A stretch of 64,000 nt of DNA from Lamellibrachia satsuma (GCA_033239005.1 BSQZ01000030.1:4834001-4898000), one strand, 5' to 3'. Counted from the first letter of the stretch, positions 1 to 10,944 are shown. Translations and numbers: made by a program. The notes: generated by a model from the sequence alone, not told the origin.

Positions 1-125
1 ACATGCACACACACATTAGCACTGACTGCACATTAGCACTGACTGCACATGCACACACACATTAGCACTGACTGCACACACGCACACGCACACGCACACG
101 CACACGCACACGCACACGCACACGC

Positions 126-177
<52 letters not shown>

Positions 178-290
178 TAGCTCTGACTATACAAGCACAC
201 ACATTAGCTCTGACTATACACACACACACACGCACACACTAGCACTGACTATACACGCACACACCTTAGCACTGACTGTACAGTTAGTCC
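1..290. repeat. CA-rich microsatellite and short minisatellite
   Basis: Intron sequence before exon 1. A pure (CA)n / (CACG)n core at about 78-174 is flanked by repeats of a unit with ttagcactgactgcaca and ttagctctgactatac. No gene signal. Confidence 0.9.
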
Positions 291-341
291 TGTTGAGTGG
301 CCCTGTATGACACGTTTACTGATGACTCTCTCTGCCCACAG

Positions 342-480
342 ACTGCTGCAGATCTCGTCCTTCAATGGAAAGATGAATGCATTGAATGAAGTGAACAAAG
401 TCATCACCAGTGTCTCATACTACCCACACCGCCACGGTCAGCTTGAGGACGAGGAGTGGCTGACCGCTGAGAAGATGGCT
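342..480 (+). CDS. USP9X: USP9X-type deubiquitinase, exon 1 of 30 seen
   Basis: First exon of the partial gene. USP9X (fly fat facets) is a large cytosolic cysteine protease that removes ubiquitin from substrates and so stabilises them. After the acceptor cccacag one base completes an Arg codon, then 46 codons beginning [20 protein letters not shown] and ending [10 protein letters not shown], nearly identical to the vertebrate N-terminal helical-repeat region as I recall it. The donor is gtgagt, phase 0. No start codon is expected here: the gene enters the window mid-protein. The 30 exons join in one frame with no stop, which is the main support for the whole model. Confidence 0.95.
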
Positions 481-666
481 GTGAGTGTCCAGGAATACTT
501 TTAGCAAATGGCCAGCCTTGCTATTCAATGTGTTTGTTTCCAGCACTCAGCACTTCCTAGTAACTGACCAGTCTGTATATTTGTGTTTGTAGAATAGGAC
601 GGTCATCCCTTAACTAGTCAACCTTTTTCAAAACATCAAACCAAGCTGACCTTTCTGTGCTGGCAA

Positions 667-1005
667 TGAGGGTTGTCACTGCCAGGGTTGTCACTGAGGG
701 TGGTCACTGCCAGGGTGGTCACTGAGGGTTGTCACTGAGGGTTGTCACTGCCAGGGTTGTCACTGAGGGTGGTCACTGAGGGTGGTCACTGAGGGTGGTC
801 ACTGAGGGTTGTCACTGCCAGGGTGGTCACTGCCCGGATGGTCACTGAGGGTGGTCACTGCCAGGATGGTCACTGAGGGTGGTCACTGCCAGGGTGGTCA
901 CTGAGGGTGGTCACTGCCAGGATGGTCACTGAGGGTGGTCACTGCCAGGGTGGTCACTGAGGGTGGTCACTGCCAGGATGGTCACTGAGGGTGGTCACTG
1001 CCAGG
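667..1005. repeat. Minisatellite, 17-bp building block (intron 1)
   Basis: Tandem ggtggtcactgagg and ggtggtcactgccag units of about 17 bp, often paired into 34-bp dimers. The flanks (481-666 and 1006-1208) are unique intron DNA in which I see nothing else. Confidence 0.9.
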
Positions 1006-1208
1006 ATTAACGCGATGGGACTGACATTAACGTGATCATATAAGTCACAAGGAAAGCACAGTCCCTAATGTTGAGAAGTTTTTACACCAAACGTACACTG
1101 CCTGGACCAGGTCTTGAACCCAGAACACTGGCATTCAAAGCCGATGTGCTAACAACATTTTGTTAAAATGTTTCTAAATATTCTTGTTTCCTTTGTGTGC
1201 TTTTTGTG

Positions 1209-1636
1209 TGTTTACAAGAGTGGGTGCAAGATGTTGATTGTGTTTACACGAGTGGACCAAAGAGAACACTATGCTGTTGATTGTGTTTACAGGAGTGGAT
1301 CCAATATAACAATATGTTGTTGATTGTGTGTACAGGAGTGGATCCAAGAGAACACTATGTTGTTGATTGTGTGTACAGGAGTGGATCCAAGAGAACACTA
1401 TGTTTTTGATTGTGTGTACAGGAGTGGATCCAAGAGAACACTATGTTGTTGATTGTGTGTACAGGAGTGGATCCAAGAGAACACTATGTTGTTGATTGTG
1501 TGTACAGGAGTGGATCCAAGAGAACACTATGTTGTTGATTGTGTGTACAGGAGTGGATTCAAGAGAACACTATGTTGATGATTGTGTTTACACGAGTGGA
1601 TCAAAGAGAACAATATGTTGTTGATTGTGTTTACAG
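1209..1636. repeat. 43-bp acceptor array before exon 2
   Basis: About 10 tandem units of 43 bp. Each copies the 3' splice site of exon 2 (gtgtgtacag) plus the exon start GAGTGGATCCAAGAGAACA. Decoy exon starts lie at 1293, 1336, 1379, 1422, 1465, 1508 and 1551, in exact 43-bp register with the real start 1637. Some outer units have lost the AG. Confidence 0.93.
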
Positions 1637-1789
1637 GAGTGGATCCAAGAGAACAATGTGCTGTCGATTGTGTTGCGAGACAGTTTACATCAGCCGCAGT
1701 ACGTGGAGAAACTGGAGAAGATCATTCGATTCATGATCAAGGAGAAGGCTCTTTCCCTTCAGGACCTTGACTGCCTGTGGGAGGCCCAG
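1637..1789 (+). CDS. USP9X: USP9X-type deubiquitinase, exon 2
   Basis: 51 codons, phase 0 on both sides: [20 protein letters not shown] through [13 protein letters not shown], strongly USP9X-like. It continues directly from KMA of exon 1. The exon is hemmed in by arrays on both sides: a 43-bp array repeats its 3' splice site upstream, and a 32-bp array repeats its 5' splice site downstream. Its last ~28 nt are themselves the first unit of the downstream array. The real acceptor is the last tttacag; the donor is gtaagg. Confidence 0.95.
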
Positions 1790-2715
1790 GTAAGGACCTT
1801 GACTGTCTTTGGGAGGCCCGGGTAAGGACCTGGACTGTCCGTGGGAGGCCCAGGTAAGGACCTGGACTGTCTTTGGGAGGCCCGGGTAAGGACCTGGACT
1901 GTCTGTGGGAGGCCCAGGTAAGGACCTGGACTGTCTTTGGGAGGCCCGGGTAAGGACCTTCACTGTCTGTGGGAGACCCAGGTAAGGACCTGGACTGTCT
2001 TTGGGAGGCCCGTGTAAGGACCTTGACTGTCTGTGGGAGGCCCGCTTAAGGTCCTTGACTGTCTGTAGGAGGCCCAGGTACCTTGACTGTCTGTAGGAGG
2101 CCCGCTTAAGGACCTTGACTGTCTGTAGGAGGCCCAGGTAAGGACCTTGACTGTCTGTAGGAGGCCCGCGTAAGGACCTTGACTGTCTGTAGGAGGCCCA
2201 GATAAGGACATTGACTGTCTGTAGGAGACCCAGGTAAGGACCTTGACTGTCTGTAGGAGGCCCGCGTAAGGACCTTGATTGTCTGTAGGAGGCCCAGATA
2301 AGGACATTGACTGTCTGTAGGAGGCCAGCGTAAGGACCTTGACTGTCTGTAGGAGACCCAGGTAAGGACCTTGACTGTCCGTAGGAGGCCCGCATAAGGA
2401 CCTTGACTGTCTGTAGGAGGCCCAGGTAAGGACATTGACTGTCTGTAGGAGGCCAGCGTAAGGACCTGGACTGTCTGTAGGAGACCCAGGTAAGGACCTT
2501 GACTGTCTGTAGGAGGCCTGCGTAAGGACCTTGATTGTCTGTAGGAGGCCCGCGTAAGGACCTTGACTGTCTGTAGGAGGCCCGCGTAAGGACCTTGACT
2601 GTCTGTAGGAGGCCCGCGTAAGGACCTTGACTGTCTGTAGGAGGCCCGCGTAAGGACCTTGACTGTCTGTAGGAGGCCCGCGTAAGGACCTTGACTGTCT
2701 CTAGGAGGCCCATGT
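1761..2715. repeat. 32-bp donor array from exon 2
   Basis: About 29 tandem units of 32 bp. Unit 1 is the end of exon 2 itself (GACCTTGACTGCCTGTGGGA and GGCCCAG) plus gtaagg. The intronic units keep GAGGCCCAG|gtaagg or GAGGCCCGC|gtaagg, so about 28 decoy donors follow the real one at 1790. Unit length is not a multiple of 3. Confidence 0.93.
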
Positions 2716-2841
2716 AAAGACTGAATTGAGTTGATTTAGTAAACGTTTTTAAGACGAACTAAAAAATGTTTCACAAATTATAGTTGAAATGCGAACTAAT
2801 ACTCCAGGTTAACAAAACTAGTTTATTTGGTGATGTTTCGG

Positions 2842-4344
2842 TGATAGTGTTGTTGTAGGAGATTGTGTTGTTGTAGGTGATTGTGTTGTTGTAGGTGATT
2901 GTGTTGTTGTAGGTGATTGTGTTGTTGTAGGTGACTGTGTTGTTGTAGGTGACTGTGTTGTTGTAGGTGACTGTGTTGTTGTAGGTGACTGTGTTGTTGT
3001 AGGTGATTGTGTTGTAGGTGATTGTGTTGTTGTAGGTGACTGTTGTTGTAGGTGACTGTGTTGTTGTAGGTGATTGTGTTGTTGTAGGTGACTGTGTTGT
3101 TGTAGGTGATTGTGTTGTTGTAGGTGATTGTGTTGTTGTAGGTGACTGTTGTTGTAGGTGACTGTGTTGTTGTAGGTGACTGTGTTGTTGTAGGTGATTG
3201 TGTTGTTGTAGGTGACTGTGTTGTTGTAGGTGACTGTTGTTGTAGGTGACTGTGTTGTTGTAGGTGACTGTGTTGTTGTAGGTGACTGTGTTGTTGTAGG
3301 TGATTGTGTTGTAGGTGACTGTTGTTGTAGGTGACTGTGTTGTTGTAGGTGATTGTGTTGTTGTAGGTGATTGTGTTGTTGTAGGTGACTGTTGTTGTAG
3401 GTGACTGTGTTGTTGTAGGTGACTGTGTTGTTGTAGGTGACTGTGTTGTTGTAGGTGATTGTGTTGTTGTAGGTGATTGTGTTGTTGTAGGTGATTGTGT
3501 TGTTGTAGGTGACTGTGTTGTTGTAGGTGATTGTGTTGTTGTAGGTGACTGTGTTGTTGTAGGTGACTGTGTTGTTGTAGGTGATTGTGTTGTTGTAGGT
3601 GATTGTGTTGTTGTAGGTGACTGTTGTTGTAGGTGACTGTGTTGTTGTAGGTGACTGTTGTTGTAGGTGACTGTGTTGTTGTAGGTGACTGTGTTGTTGT
3701 AGGTGACTGTGTTGTTGTAGGTGACTGTGTTGTTGTAGGTGACTGTGTTGTTGTAGGTGATTGTGTTGTTGTAGGTGACTGTTGTTGTAGGTGACTGTGT
3801 TGTTGTAGGTGATTGTGTTGTTGTAGGTGACTGTGTTGTTGTAGGTGATTGTGTTGTTGTAGGTGATTGTGTTGTTGTAGGTGACTGTGTTGTTGTAGGT
3901 GATTGTGTTGTTGTAGGTGACTGTTGGTGTAGGTGATTGTGTTGTTGTAGGTGACTGTTGTTGTAGGTGACTGTGTTGTTGTAGGTGATTGTGTTGTTGT
4001 AGGTGACTGTGTTGTTGTAGGTGACTGTGTTGTTGTAGGTGACTGTGTTGTTGTAGGTGATTGTGTTGTTGTAGGTGACTGTGTTGTTGTAGGTGACTGT
4101 GTTGTTGTAGGTGACTGTGTTGTTGTAGGTGACTGTGTTGTTGTAGGTGACTGTGTTGTTGTAGGTGACTGTGTTGTTGTAGGTGACTGTGTTGTTGTAG
4201 GTGATTGTGTTGTTGTAGGTGACTGTGTTGTTGTAGGTGACTGTGTTGTTGTAGGTGATTGTGTTGTTGTAGGTGACTGTGTTGTTGTAGGTGACTGTGT
4301 TGTTGTAGGTGATTGTGTTGTTGTAGGTGATTGTGTTGTTGTAG
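2842..4344. repeat. 18-bp acceptor-like array before exon 3
   Basis: About 80 units of tgttgttgtaggtgattg (18 bp; a few 15-bp or 13-bp short units). The last unit supplies the real acceptor ttgttgtag of exon 3. A simple TTG-rich unit with AG every 18 bp gives dozens of potential acceptors. The 126 bp between this and the donor array (2716-2841) is the only unique DNA in intron 2. Confidence 0.92.
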
Positions 4345-4449
4345 GCTGGTAAGCATGAGGCCATTGTGAAGAACCTCCATGACTTGCTGGCCAAGTTGGC
4401 CTGGGACTTCTCCCCTGAGCAGCTCGACCACCTGTTTGAGTGCTTCCAA
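4345..4449 (+). CDS. USP9X: USP9X-type deubiquitinase, exon 3
   Basis: 35 codons, phase 0/0: [20 protein letters not shown] to LDHLFECFQ, matching the USP9X helical-repeat region. The acceptor ttgttgtag is the last of a long run of identical acceptor-like units (18-bp array). The donor is gtaggt. Confidence 0.95.
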
Positions 4450-4536
4450 GTAGGTCATTCTCACAAGTACTGCTACACATACAAATACTTATGTGATTCA
4501 CTAAATACCTGTCTTCTGCATCTGACCAATCCCAAT

Positions 4537-4907
4537 GTAACTGTTGACATGACCCCTGTCTTTTTACGTGACCCCTGTGTACATTGACATGACCCTGTCT
4601 TGTTACTTGACCCTTGTGTATATTGACATGACCCTGTCTTTTTACTTGACCCTTGTGTACATAGACATGACCCTGTCTTTTTACTTGACCCTTGTGTGCA
4701 TTGACATGACCCCTGTCTTTACTTGACCCCTGTGTACATTGACATGACCCCTGTCTTTTTACTTGACCCTTGTGTGCATTGACATGACCCTGTGTTTGAC
4801 ATGACCCCTGTCTTTTTACTTGACCCTTGTGTACATTGACATGACCCCTGTCTTTTTACTTGACCCTTGTGTGCATTGACATGACCCTCTGTTTGACATG
4901 ACCACTC
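4537..4907. repeat. 39-bp minisatellite (intron 3)
   Basis: About 9 units built on tgacatgaccctgtcttttt and acttgacccttgtgtacat. It ends just upstream of the exon 4 acceptor, whose preceding sequence (gtttgacatgacc) is a partial unit. Confidence 0.88.
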
Positions 4908-4915
4908 TGTGTCAG

Positions 4916-5014
4916 GGGAGTTGGGCCCACGCCACAAAGAAGCAGAGGGAGAAATTACTGGAGTTGATCCGACGGCTCGCTGAGGACGACAAGGAGGGTG
5001 TCATGGCTCACAAG
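4916..5014 (+). CDS. USP9X: USP9X-type deubiquitinase, exon 4
   Basis: 33 codons, phase 0/0: [20 protein letters not shown] then [13 protein letters not shown]. The acceptor is tgtgtcag and the donor gtacgt. The final 28 nt of the exon and the donor are repeated downstream in a 45-bp, in-frame array, so the exon end is ambiguous by sequence alone. The first donor is chosen because it joins HK directly to [13 protein letters not shown], as in USP9X. Confidence 0.93.
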
Positions 5015-5285
5015 GTACGTGTCACTGAAGGTGACAGGGAGGGTGTCATGGCTTACAAGGTACTTGTCACTGAAGGTGACAGGGAGGGTGTCATGGCTTA
5101 CAAGGTACGTGTCACTGAAGGTGACAGGGAGGGTGTCATGGCTTACAAGGTACGTGTCACTGAAGGTGACAGGGAGGGTGTCATGGCTTACAAGGTACGT
5201 GTCACTGAAGGTGACAGGGAGGGTGTCATGGCTCTCAAGGTATGTGTCACTGAAGGTAACACGAAGGGTGTCATGACTCACAAGG
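4987..5285. repeat. 45-bp in-frame donor array from exon 4
   Basis: About 6.6 units of 45 bp. Each holds the end of exon 4 (GAGGGTGTCATGGCT.ACAAG) and its donor gtacgt, followed by gtcactgaaggt. Decoy donors start 45 nt apart from 5015 (next 5060). The frame of exon 4 stays open through every unit ([15 protein letters not shown]) to a stop after 5338. Confidence 0.93.
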
Positions 5286-5389
5286 TGCGTAGCTCACGAA
5301 TGTCCTTCAGTCCACTGGCTTACATAAGTGACAGAGTGTGAGTTGAGTGTGTTAGAGTTGTGGCAGACTTGACTGAGACTTGAGGTAGT

Positions 5390-5995
5390 CATATTGCCCC
5401 TAAGACTTGAGGTAACTGCGCTGCCCTATGACTTGAGGTAGCCGCGCTGCCCCTAAGGATTGAGGTAACCGCGCTGCCCCTAAGACTTGAGGTAGCTGTG
5501 CTGCCCCTGAAACTTGAGGTAGCATTGCTGCCCCTAAGACTTGAGGTAACTGTGCTGCCCCTAAGATTTAAGGTAACCACGCTGCCCCTAAGACTTGAGG
5601 TAGCTGTGCTGACCCTGAAACTTGAGGTAGCATTGCTGCCCCTAAGACTTGAGGTAACTGTGCTGCCCCTAAGACTTGAGGTAGCTGTGCTTCCCCTAAG
5701 ACTTGAGGTAACTGTGCTGCCCCCTAAGATTTGAGGTAACTGTGCTGCCCCTAAGTTTAAGGTAACTGTGCTGCCCCTAAGACTTGAAGTAACTGTGCTG
5801 CCCCTAAGATTTGAGGTAACTGTGCTGCCCCTAAGATTTGAGGCAACTGTGCTGCCCCTAAGACTTGAGGTAACTGTGCTGCCCCCGAGACTTGAGGTAG
5901 CCGTGCTGCCCCTAAGACTTGAGGTAGCCCTGCTGCCCCTGAGACTTGAGGTAGCCCTGCTGCCCCTGAGACTTGAGGTAGCCCTGCTGCTGTCT
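5390..5995. repeat. 27-bp minisatellite (intron 4)
   Basis: About 22 units of gtgctgcccctaagacttga and ggtaact. It ends within 10 nt of the exon 5 acceptor. The exon start GTGCTGGGTCTGCTG resembles the unit start gtgctgcccc, so the array may have been seeded there; weaker than other cases. Confidence 0.85.
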
Positions 5996-6002
5996 GTCAC
6001 AG

Positions 6003-6110
6003 GTGCTGGGTCTGCTGTGGAACCTGGCTCACAGTGATGACGTCCCTACAGACATCATGGATCAGGCTCTGTCTGCTCAGATCAAGATCCTAGACTTCAG
6101 CTGTTCCCAG
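6003..6110 (+). CDS. USP9X: USP9X-type deubiquitinase, exon 5
   Basis: 36 codons, phase 0/0: [20 protein letters not shown] then [16 protein letters not shown]. The acceptor is ctgtcacag and the donor gtaatc. It corresponds to the conserved [13 protein letters not shown] segment of USP9X. Confidence 0.95.
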
Positions 6111-6179
6111 GTAATCAACAGTTCTGTCATTCTGTAACACTTTGTCATTCTACTAAGAATATGTGACTTGTGTACACGT

Positions 6180-6602
6180 TCCAGTCCTGTGTCTGTACAT
6201 GGTCCAGTCCTGTGTCTGTAGACTCTGTACACGGTCCAGTCCTGTGTCTGTAAACGGTCCAGCCCTGTGTCTGTACACGGTCCAGCCCTGTGTCTGTACA
6301 CGGTCCAGCCCTGTGTCTGTACACGGTCCAGCCCTGTGTCTGTACACGGTCCAGTCCTGTGTCTGTACACGGTCCAGCCCTGTGTCTGTACACGGTCCAG
6401 CCCTGTGTCTGTACACGGTCCAGCCATGTGTCTGTACACGGTCCAGTCCTGTGTCTGTACACGGTCCAGTCCTGTGTCTGTACACGGTCCAGCCCTGTGT
6501 CTGTACACGGTCCAGCCCTGTGTCTGTACACGGTCCAGCCCTGTGTCTGTACACGGTCCAGCCCTGTGTCTGTACACGGTCCAGCCCTGTGTCTGTACAC
6601 TA
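6180..6602. repeat. 23-bp minisatellite (intron 5)
   Basis: About 18 units of ccctgtgtctgtacacggtc plus cag. It is open in several frames, which creates spurious ORFs on both strands. The DNA at 6603-6712 is unique. Confidence 0.9.
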
Positions 6603-6712
6603 ACAATTGACATGTCAATGCTTAGCTTTTTTTGCAAAAGTACTCAAATATAGCCAATCAGTCATTGGTTAAAATTGAAGGAAATTCTGAGACAGGTTTG
6701 ATTTGACATGGA

Positions 6713-6910
6713 ATGGCCTATGTACACTAAATGACTGCTGCGTTCAATGTACACTAAGTGACTGCTGTGTTCCATGTACACTAAATGGCTGCTGTGTTCC
6801 ATGTACAGTAAGTGACTGCTGTGATCTGTGTACAGTAAGTGACTGCTGTGATCCGTGTACAGTAAGTGACTGCTGTGATCCGTGTACAGTAAGTGACTGC
6901 TGTGATCCAG
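6713..6910. repeat. 27-bp array reaching the exon 6 acceptor
   Basis: About 7 units of tgtacagtaagtgactgctg plus tgatccg. The last unit ends tgatccag, which is the real acceptor of exon 6. The units also contain cag|taagtg, resembling both a 3' and a 5' splice site. Confidence 0.88.
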
Positions 6911-7027
6911 GATCGGGATGCTCAGAAGATGCAGTGGATCAACCGGTTTGTGGAGGAGCTGCGCAATGACAAGTGGGTGCTGCCGGCTCTCAAACAGATC
7001 CGAGACATCTGCCAACTGTTCAATGAA
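6911..7027 (+). CDS. USP9X: USP9X-type deubiquitinase, exon 6
   Basis: 39 codons, phase 0/0: [20 protein letters not shown] then [19 protein letters not shown]. The acceptor tgatccag closes a 27-bp array whose units end gatccg or gatctg instead of gatccag. The donor is gtaggt. Confidence 0.95.
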
Positions 7028-7069
7028 GTAGGTCACAAACACAACCATCAGTTTGCCTTGCATCTATAC

Positions 7070-9576
7070 TGGTAGTCAAGTGGATCAATTGAATCTATAC
7101 TGGTAGTCAAGTGGATCAATTTAATCTATACTGGTAGTCAAGTGGATCAATTTAATCTATACTGGTAGTCAAGTGGATCAATTGAATCTATACTGGTAGT
7201 CAAGTGGATCAATTTAATCTATACTGGTAGTCAAGTGGATCAATTTAATCTATACTGGTAGTCAAGTGGATCAATTGAATCTATACTGGTGGTCAAGTGG
7301 ATCAGTTGAATCTATACTGGTAGTCAAGTGGATCAATTTAATCTATACTGGTAGTCAAGTGGATCAATTTAATCTATACTGGTAGTCAAGTGGATCAATT
7401 GAATCTATACTGGTAGTCAAGTGGATCAATTTAATCTATACTGGTAGTCAAGTGGATCAATTTAATCTATACTGGTAGTCAAGTGGATCAATTGAATCTA
7501 TACTGGTAGTCAAGTGGATCAATTTAATCTATACTGGTAGTCAAGTGGATCAATTGAATCTATACTGGTAGTCAAGCGGATAAATTTAATCTATACTGGT
7601 AGTCAAGTGGATAAATTTAATCTATACTGGTAGTCAAGTGGATCAATTGAATCTATACTGGTAGTCAAGTGGATAAATTTAATCTATACTGGTAGTCAAG
7701 TGGATAAATTTAATCTATACTGGTAGTCAAGTGGATCAATTTAATCTATACTGGTAGTCAAGTGGATCAATTGAATCTATACTGGTAGTCAAGTGGATAA
7801 ATTTAATCTATACTGGTAGTCAAGTGGATAAATTTAATCTATACTGGTAGTCAAGTGGATCAATTTAATCTATACTGGTAGTCAAGTGGATCAATTGAAT
7901 CTATACTGGTGGTCAAGTGGATCAGTTGAATCTATACTGGTAGTCAAGTGGATCAATTGAATCTATACTGGTAGTCAAGTGGATAAATTTAATCTATACT
8001 GGTAGTCAAGTGGATCAATTTAATCTATACTGGTAGTCAAGTGGATCAATTGAATCTATACTGGTGGTCAAGTGGATCAGTTGAATCTATACTGGTAGTC
8101 AAGTGGATCAATTGAATCTATACTGGTAGTCAAGTGGATAAATTTAATCTATACTGGTAGTCAAGTGGATCAATTTAATCTATACTGGTAGTCAAGTGGA
8201 TCAATTGAATCTATACTGGTGGTCAAGTGGATCAGTTGAATCTATACTGGTAGTCAAGTGGATCAATTGAATCTATACTGGTAGTCAAGTGGATAAATTT
8301 AATCTATACTGGTAGTCAAGTGGATCAATTTAATCTATACTGGTAGTCAAGTGGATCAATTGAATCTATACTGGTGGTCAAGTGGATCAGTTGAATCTAT
8401 ACTGGTAGTCAAGTGGATCAGTTGAATCTATACTGGTAGTCAAGTGGATCAATTTAATCTATACTGGTAGTCAAGTGGATCAATTTAATCTATACTGGTA
8501 GTCAAGTGGATCAATTGAATCTATACTGGTGGTCAAGTGGATCAGTTGAATCTATACTGGTAGTCAAGTGGATCAGTTGAATCTATACTGGTAGTCAAGT
8601 GGATCAATTTAATCTATACTGGTAGTCAAGTGGATCAATTGAATCTATACTGGTGGTCAAGTGGATCAGTTGAATCTATACTGGTAGTCAAGTGGATCAA
8701 TTGAATCTATACTGGTAGTCAAGTGGATCAGTTTAATCTATACTGGTAGTCAAGTGGATCAATTGAATCTATACTGGTGGTCAAGTGGATCAGTTGAATC
8801 TATACTGGTAGTCAAGTGGATCAGTTGAATCTATACTGGTAGTCAAGTGGATCAGTTGAATCTATACTGGTAGTCAAGTGGATCAATTGAATCTATACTG
8901 GTAGTCAAGTGGATCAATTTAATCTATACTGGTAGTCAAGTGGATCAATTGAATCTATACTGGTAGTCAAGTGGATCAATTGAATCTATACTGGTAGTCA
9001 AGTGGATCAATTGAATCTATACTGGTGGTCAAGTGGATCAGTTGAATCTATACTGGTAGTCAAGTGGATCAGTTGAATCTATACTGGTAGTCAAGTGGAT
9101 CAATTTAATCTATACTGGTAGTCAAGTGGATCAATTGAATCTATACTGGTGGTCAAGTGGATCAGTTGAATCTATACTGGTAGTCAAGTGGATCAATTGA
9201 ATCTATACTGGTAGTCAAGTGGATCAATTTAATCTATACTGGTAGTCAAGTGGATCAATTGAATATATACTGGTGGTCAAGTGGATCAATTGAATCTATA
9301 CTGGTAGTCAAGTGGATCAATTGAATCTATACTGGTAGTCAAGTGGATCAATTTAATCTATACTGGTGGTCAAGTGGATCAGTTGAATCTATACTGGTAG
9401 TCAAGTGGATCAATTTAATCTATACTGGTGGTCAAGTGGATCAATTGAATCTATACTGGTGGTCAAGTGGATCAGTTGAATCTAAACTGGTAGTCAAGTG
9501 GATCAATTTAATCTATACTGGTAGTCAAGTTGATCAATTGAATATATACTGGTAGTCAAGTGGATCAATTGAAAGC
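7070..9576. repeat. 31-bp minisatellite, about 81 units (intron 6)
   Basis: Unit tggtagtcaagtggatcaat plus ttaatctatac. Variant positions (atta/attg/gttg; tagtc/ggtc; aaat) are arranged in larger blocks: the variant ggtggtcaag recurs at 7908, 8063, 8218, 8373 and 8528 (155 bp, 5 units), then at 124-bp steps. It fills nearly all of intron 6; 9577-9815 is AT-rich unique DNA. Confidence 0.93.
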
Positions 9577-9815
9577 TATTCAAATATTAAAAAAGTATAA
9601 TAAAATGTGTAATTTTTTTTATATTTCTCCAAAGTAATTATTTTGGAAACACTAATATTTAGAAGTTGTTTCTGAGATGTTGTCCAAAAAATGTATAGCA
9701 TCAACATTCTGTGAAATCGTTGAGGCGCAATAACTCTAGGCATTGAGGTGCATCTACTCTAGATGTGTGTCGCTGGACAAACTACTGAACACGTCCGTTC
9801 TGTGTTCTCTCTCAG

Positions 9816-9966
9816 GCGCCCCAGAACTTCCCCCACACCCAGCGCACCCCTCACATGTACTACCGCAACCAGGTGATCAGTCACCTGCAATCCCAGCATT
9901 CCATAGTGATGCTCGTCACACAGAACCTGACTGCATACATGAACAAGGCACGGTCGTATTCCAAAG
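9816..9966 (+). CDS. USP9X: USP9X-type deubiquitinase, exon 7
   Basis: 50 codons plus 1 nt, phase 0 in and 1 out: APQNFPHTQRTPHMYYRNQV to NLTAYMNKARSYSK. The acceptor is ctctctcag and the donor gtgagt. The last ~30 nt plus the donor are repeated in a 36-bp array that stays in frame (see array at 9937). The first donor is chosen because G joins AT of exon 8 to give Asp, matching USP9X ARDHEDYDP. Confidence 0.93.
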
Positions 9967-10640
9967 GTGAGTACAACATGAACAAGGCGTGGTCGTATTC
10001 CAAAGGTGAGTACAACATGAACAAGGCACGGTCGTATTCCAAAGGTGAGTACATGAACAAGGCGCGGTCGTATTCCAAAGGTGAGTACATGAACAAGGCG
10101 CGGTCGTATTCCAAAGGTGAGTACATGAACAAGGCGCGGTCGTATTCCAAAGGTGAGTACATGAACAAGGCGCGGTCGTATTCCAAAGGTGAGTACATTA
10201 ACAAGGCACGGTCGTATTCCAAAGGTGAGTACATGAACAAGGTGCGGTCGTATTCCAAAGGTGAGTACATTAACAAGGCACGGTCGTATTCCAAAGGTGA
10301 GTACATGAACAAGGCGCGGTCGTATTCCAAAGGTGAGTACATTAACAAGGCACGGTCGTATTCCAAAGGTGAGTACATGAACAAGGCGCGGTCGTATTCC
10401 AAAGGTGAGTACATTAACAAGGCACGGTCGTATTCCAAAGGTGAGTACATTAACAAGGCGCGGTCGTATTCCAAAGGTGAGTACATTAACAAGGCACGGT
10501 CGTATTCCAAAGGTGAGTACATTAACAAGGCGCGGCCGTATTCCAAAGGTGAGTACATTAACAAGGCGCGGTTGTATTCTAAAGGTGAGTACAACATGAA
10601 CAAGGCTCGATCGTATTCCAGAGGTGAGTATATGAACAAC
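9937..10640. repeat. 36-bp in-frame donor array from exon 7
   Basis: About 19 units, most 36 bp and a few 39 bp, each copying the exon 7 end (AACAAGGC.CGGTCGTATTCC then AAAG) and its donor gtgagtac. Donors: 9967 real, then 10006, 10045, 10081 and on. All spacings are multiples of 3 and stop-free (MNKARSYSKGEY), so the exon frame stays open to 10682. Confidence 0.94.
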
Positions 10641-10944
10641 GCATGGTCGTATTCTCACTGTGTGACATATGTAGTTACACAGTAGTCAGACTTGTTGATT
10701 ATTTGCAAATGTTAACATATTTGCAGAAATTTGAAAATGCAGTGAACTAAAGACATGCTTTTGTGAGAAATCCTTGTCAGAATACAGTGTTTTGCTTGCA
10801 AATAACCTGAAGTTTAAAAAAAAATGGATGGATTACAAATTTACATTAGTTTTCAATGTTATCAAAACATCAGTTTTGTTGATGATTGTAGCTAACATTG
10901 TATCAATCCTATTTGTTCTTCTCACCGAGGCCGTGTCTTGCTCT

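Noticed and set aside
2771..4501. Three overlapping minus-strand ORFs of 520-576 codons made of QSPTTT / HLQQHN / TYNNTI repeats
   Set aside because: They are translations of the 18-bp acceptor-like array and end in unrelated intron DNA. The only gene here is on the + strand and the reading is a by-product of a stop-free unit.
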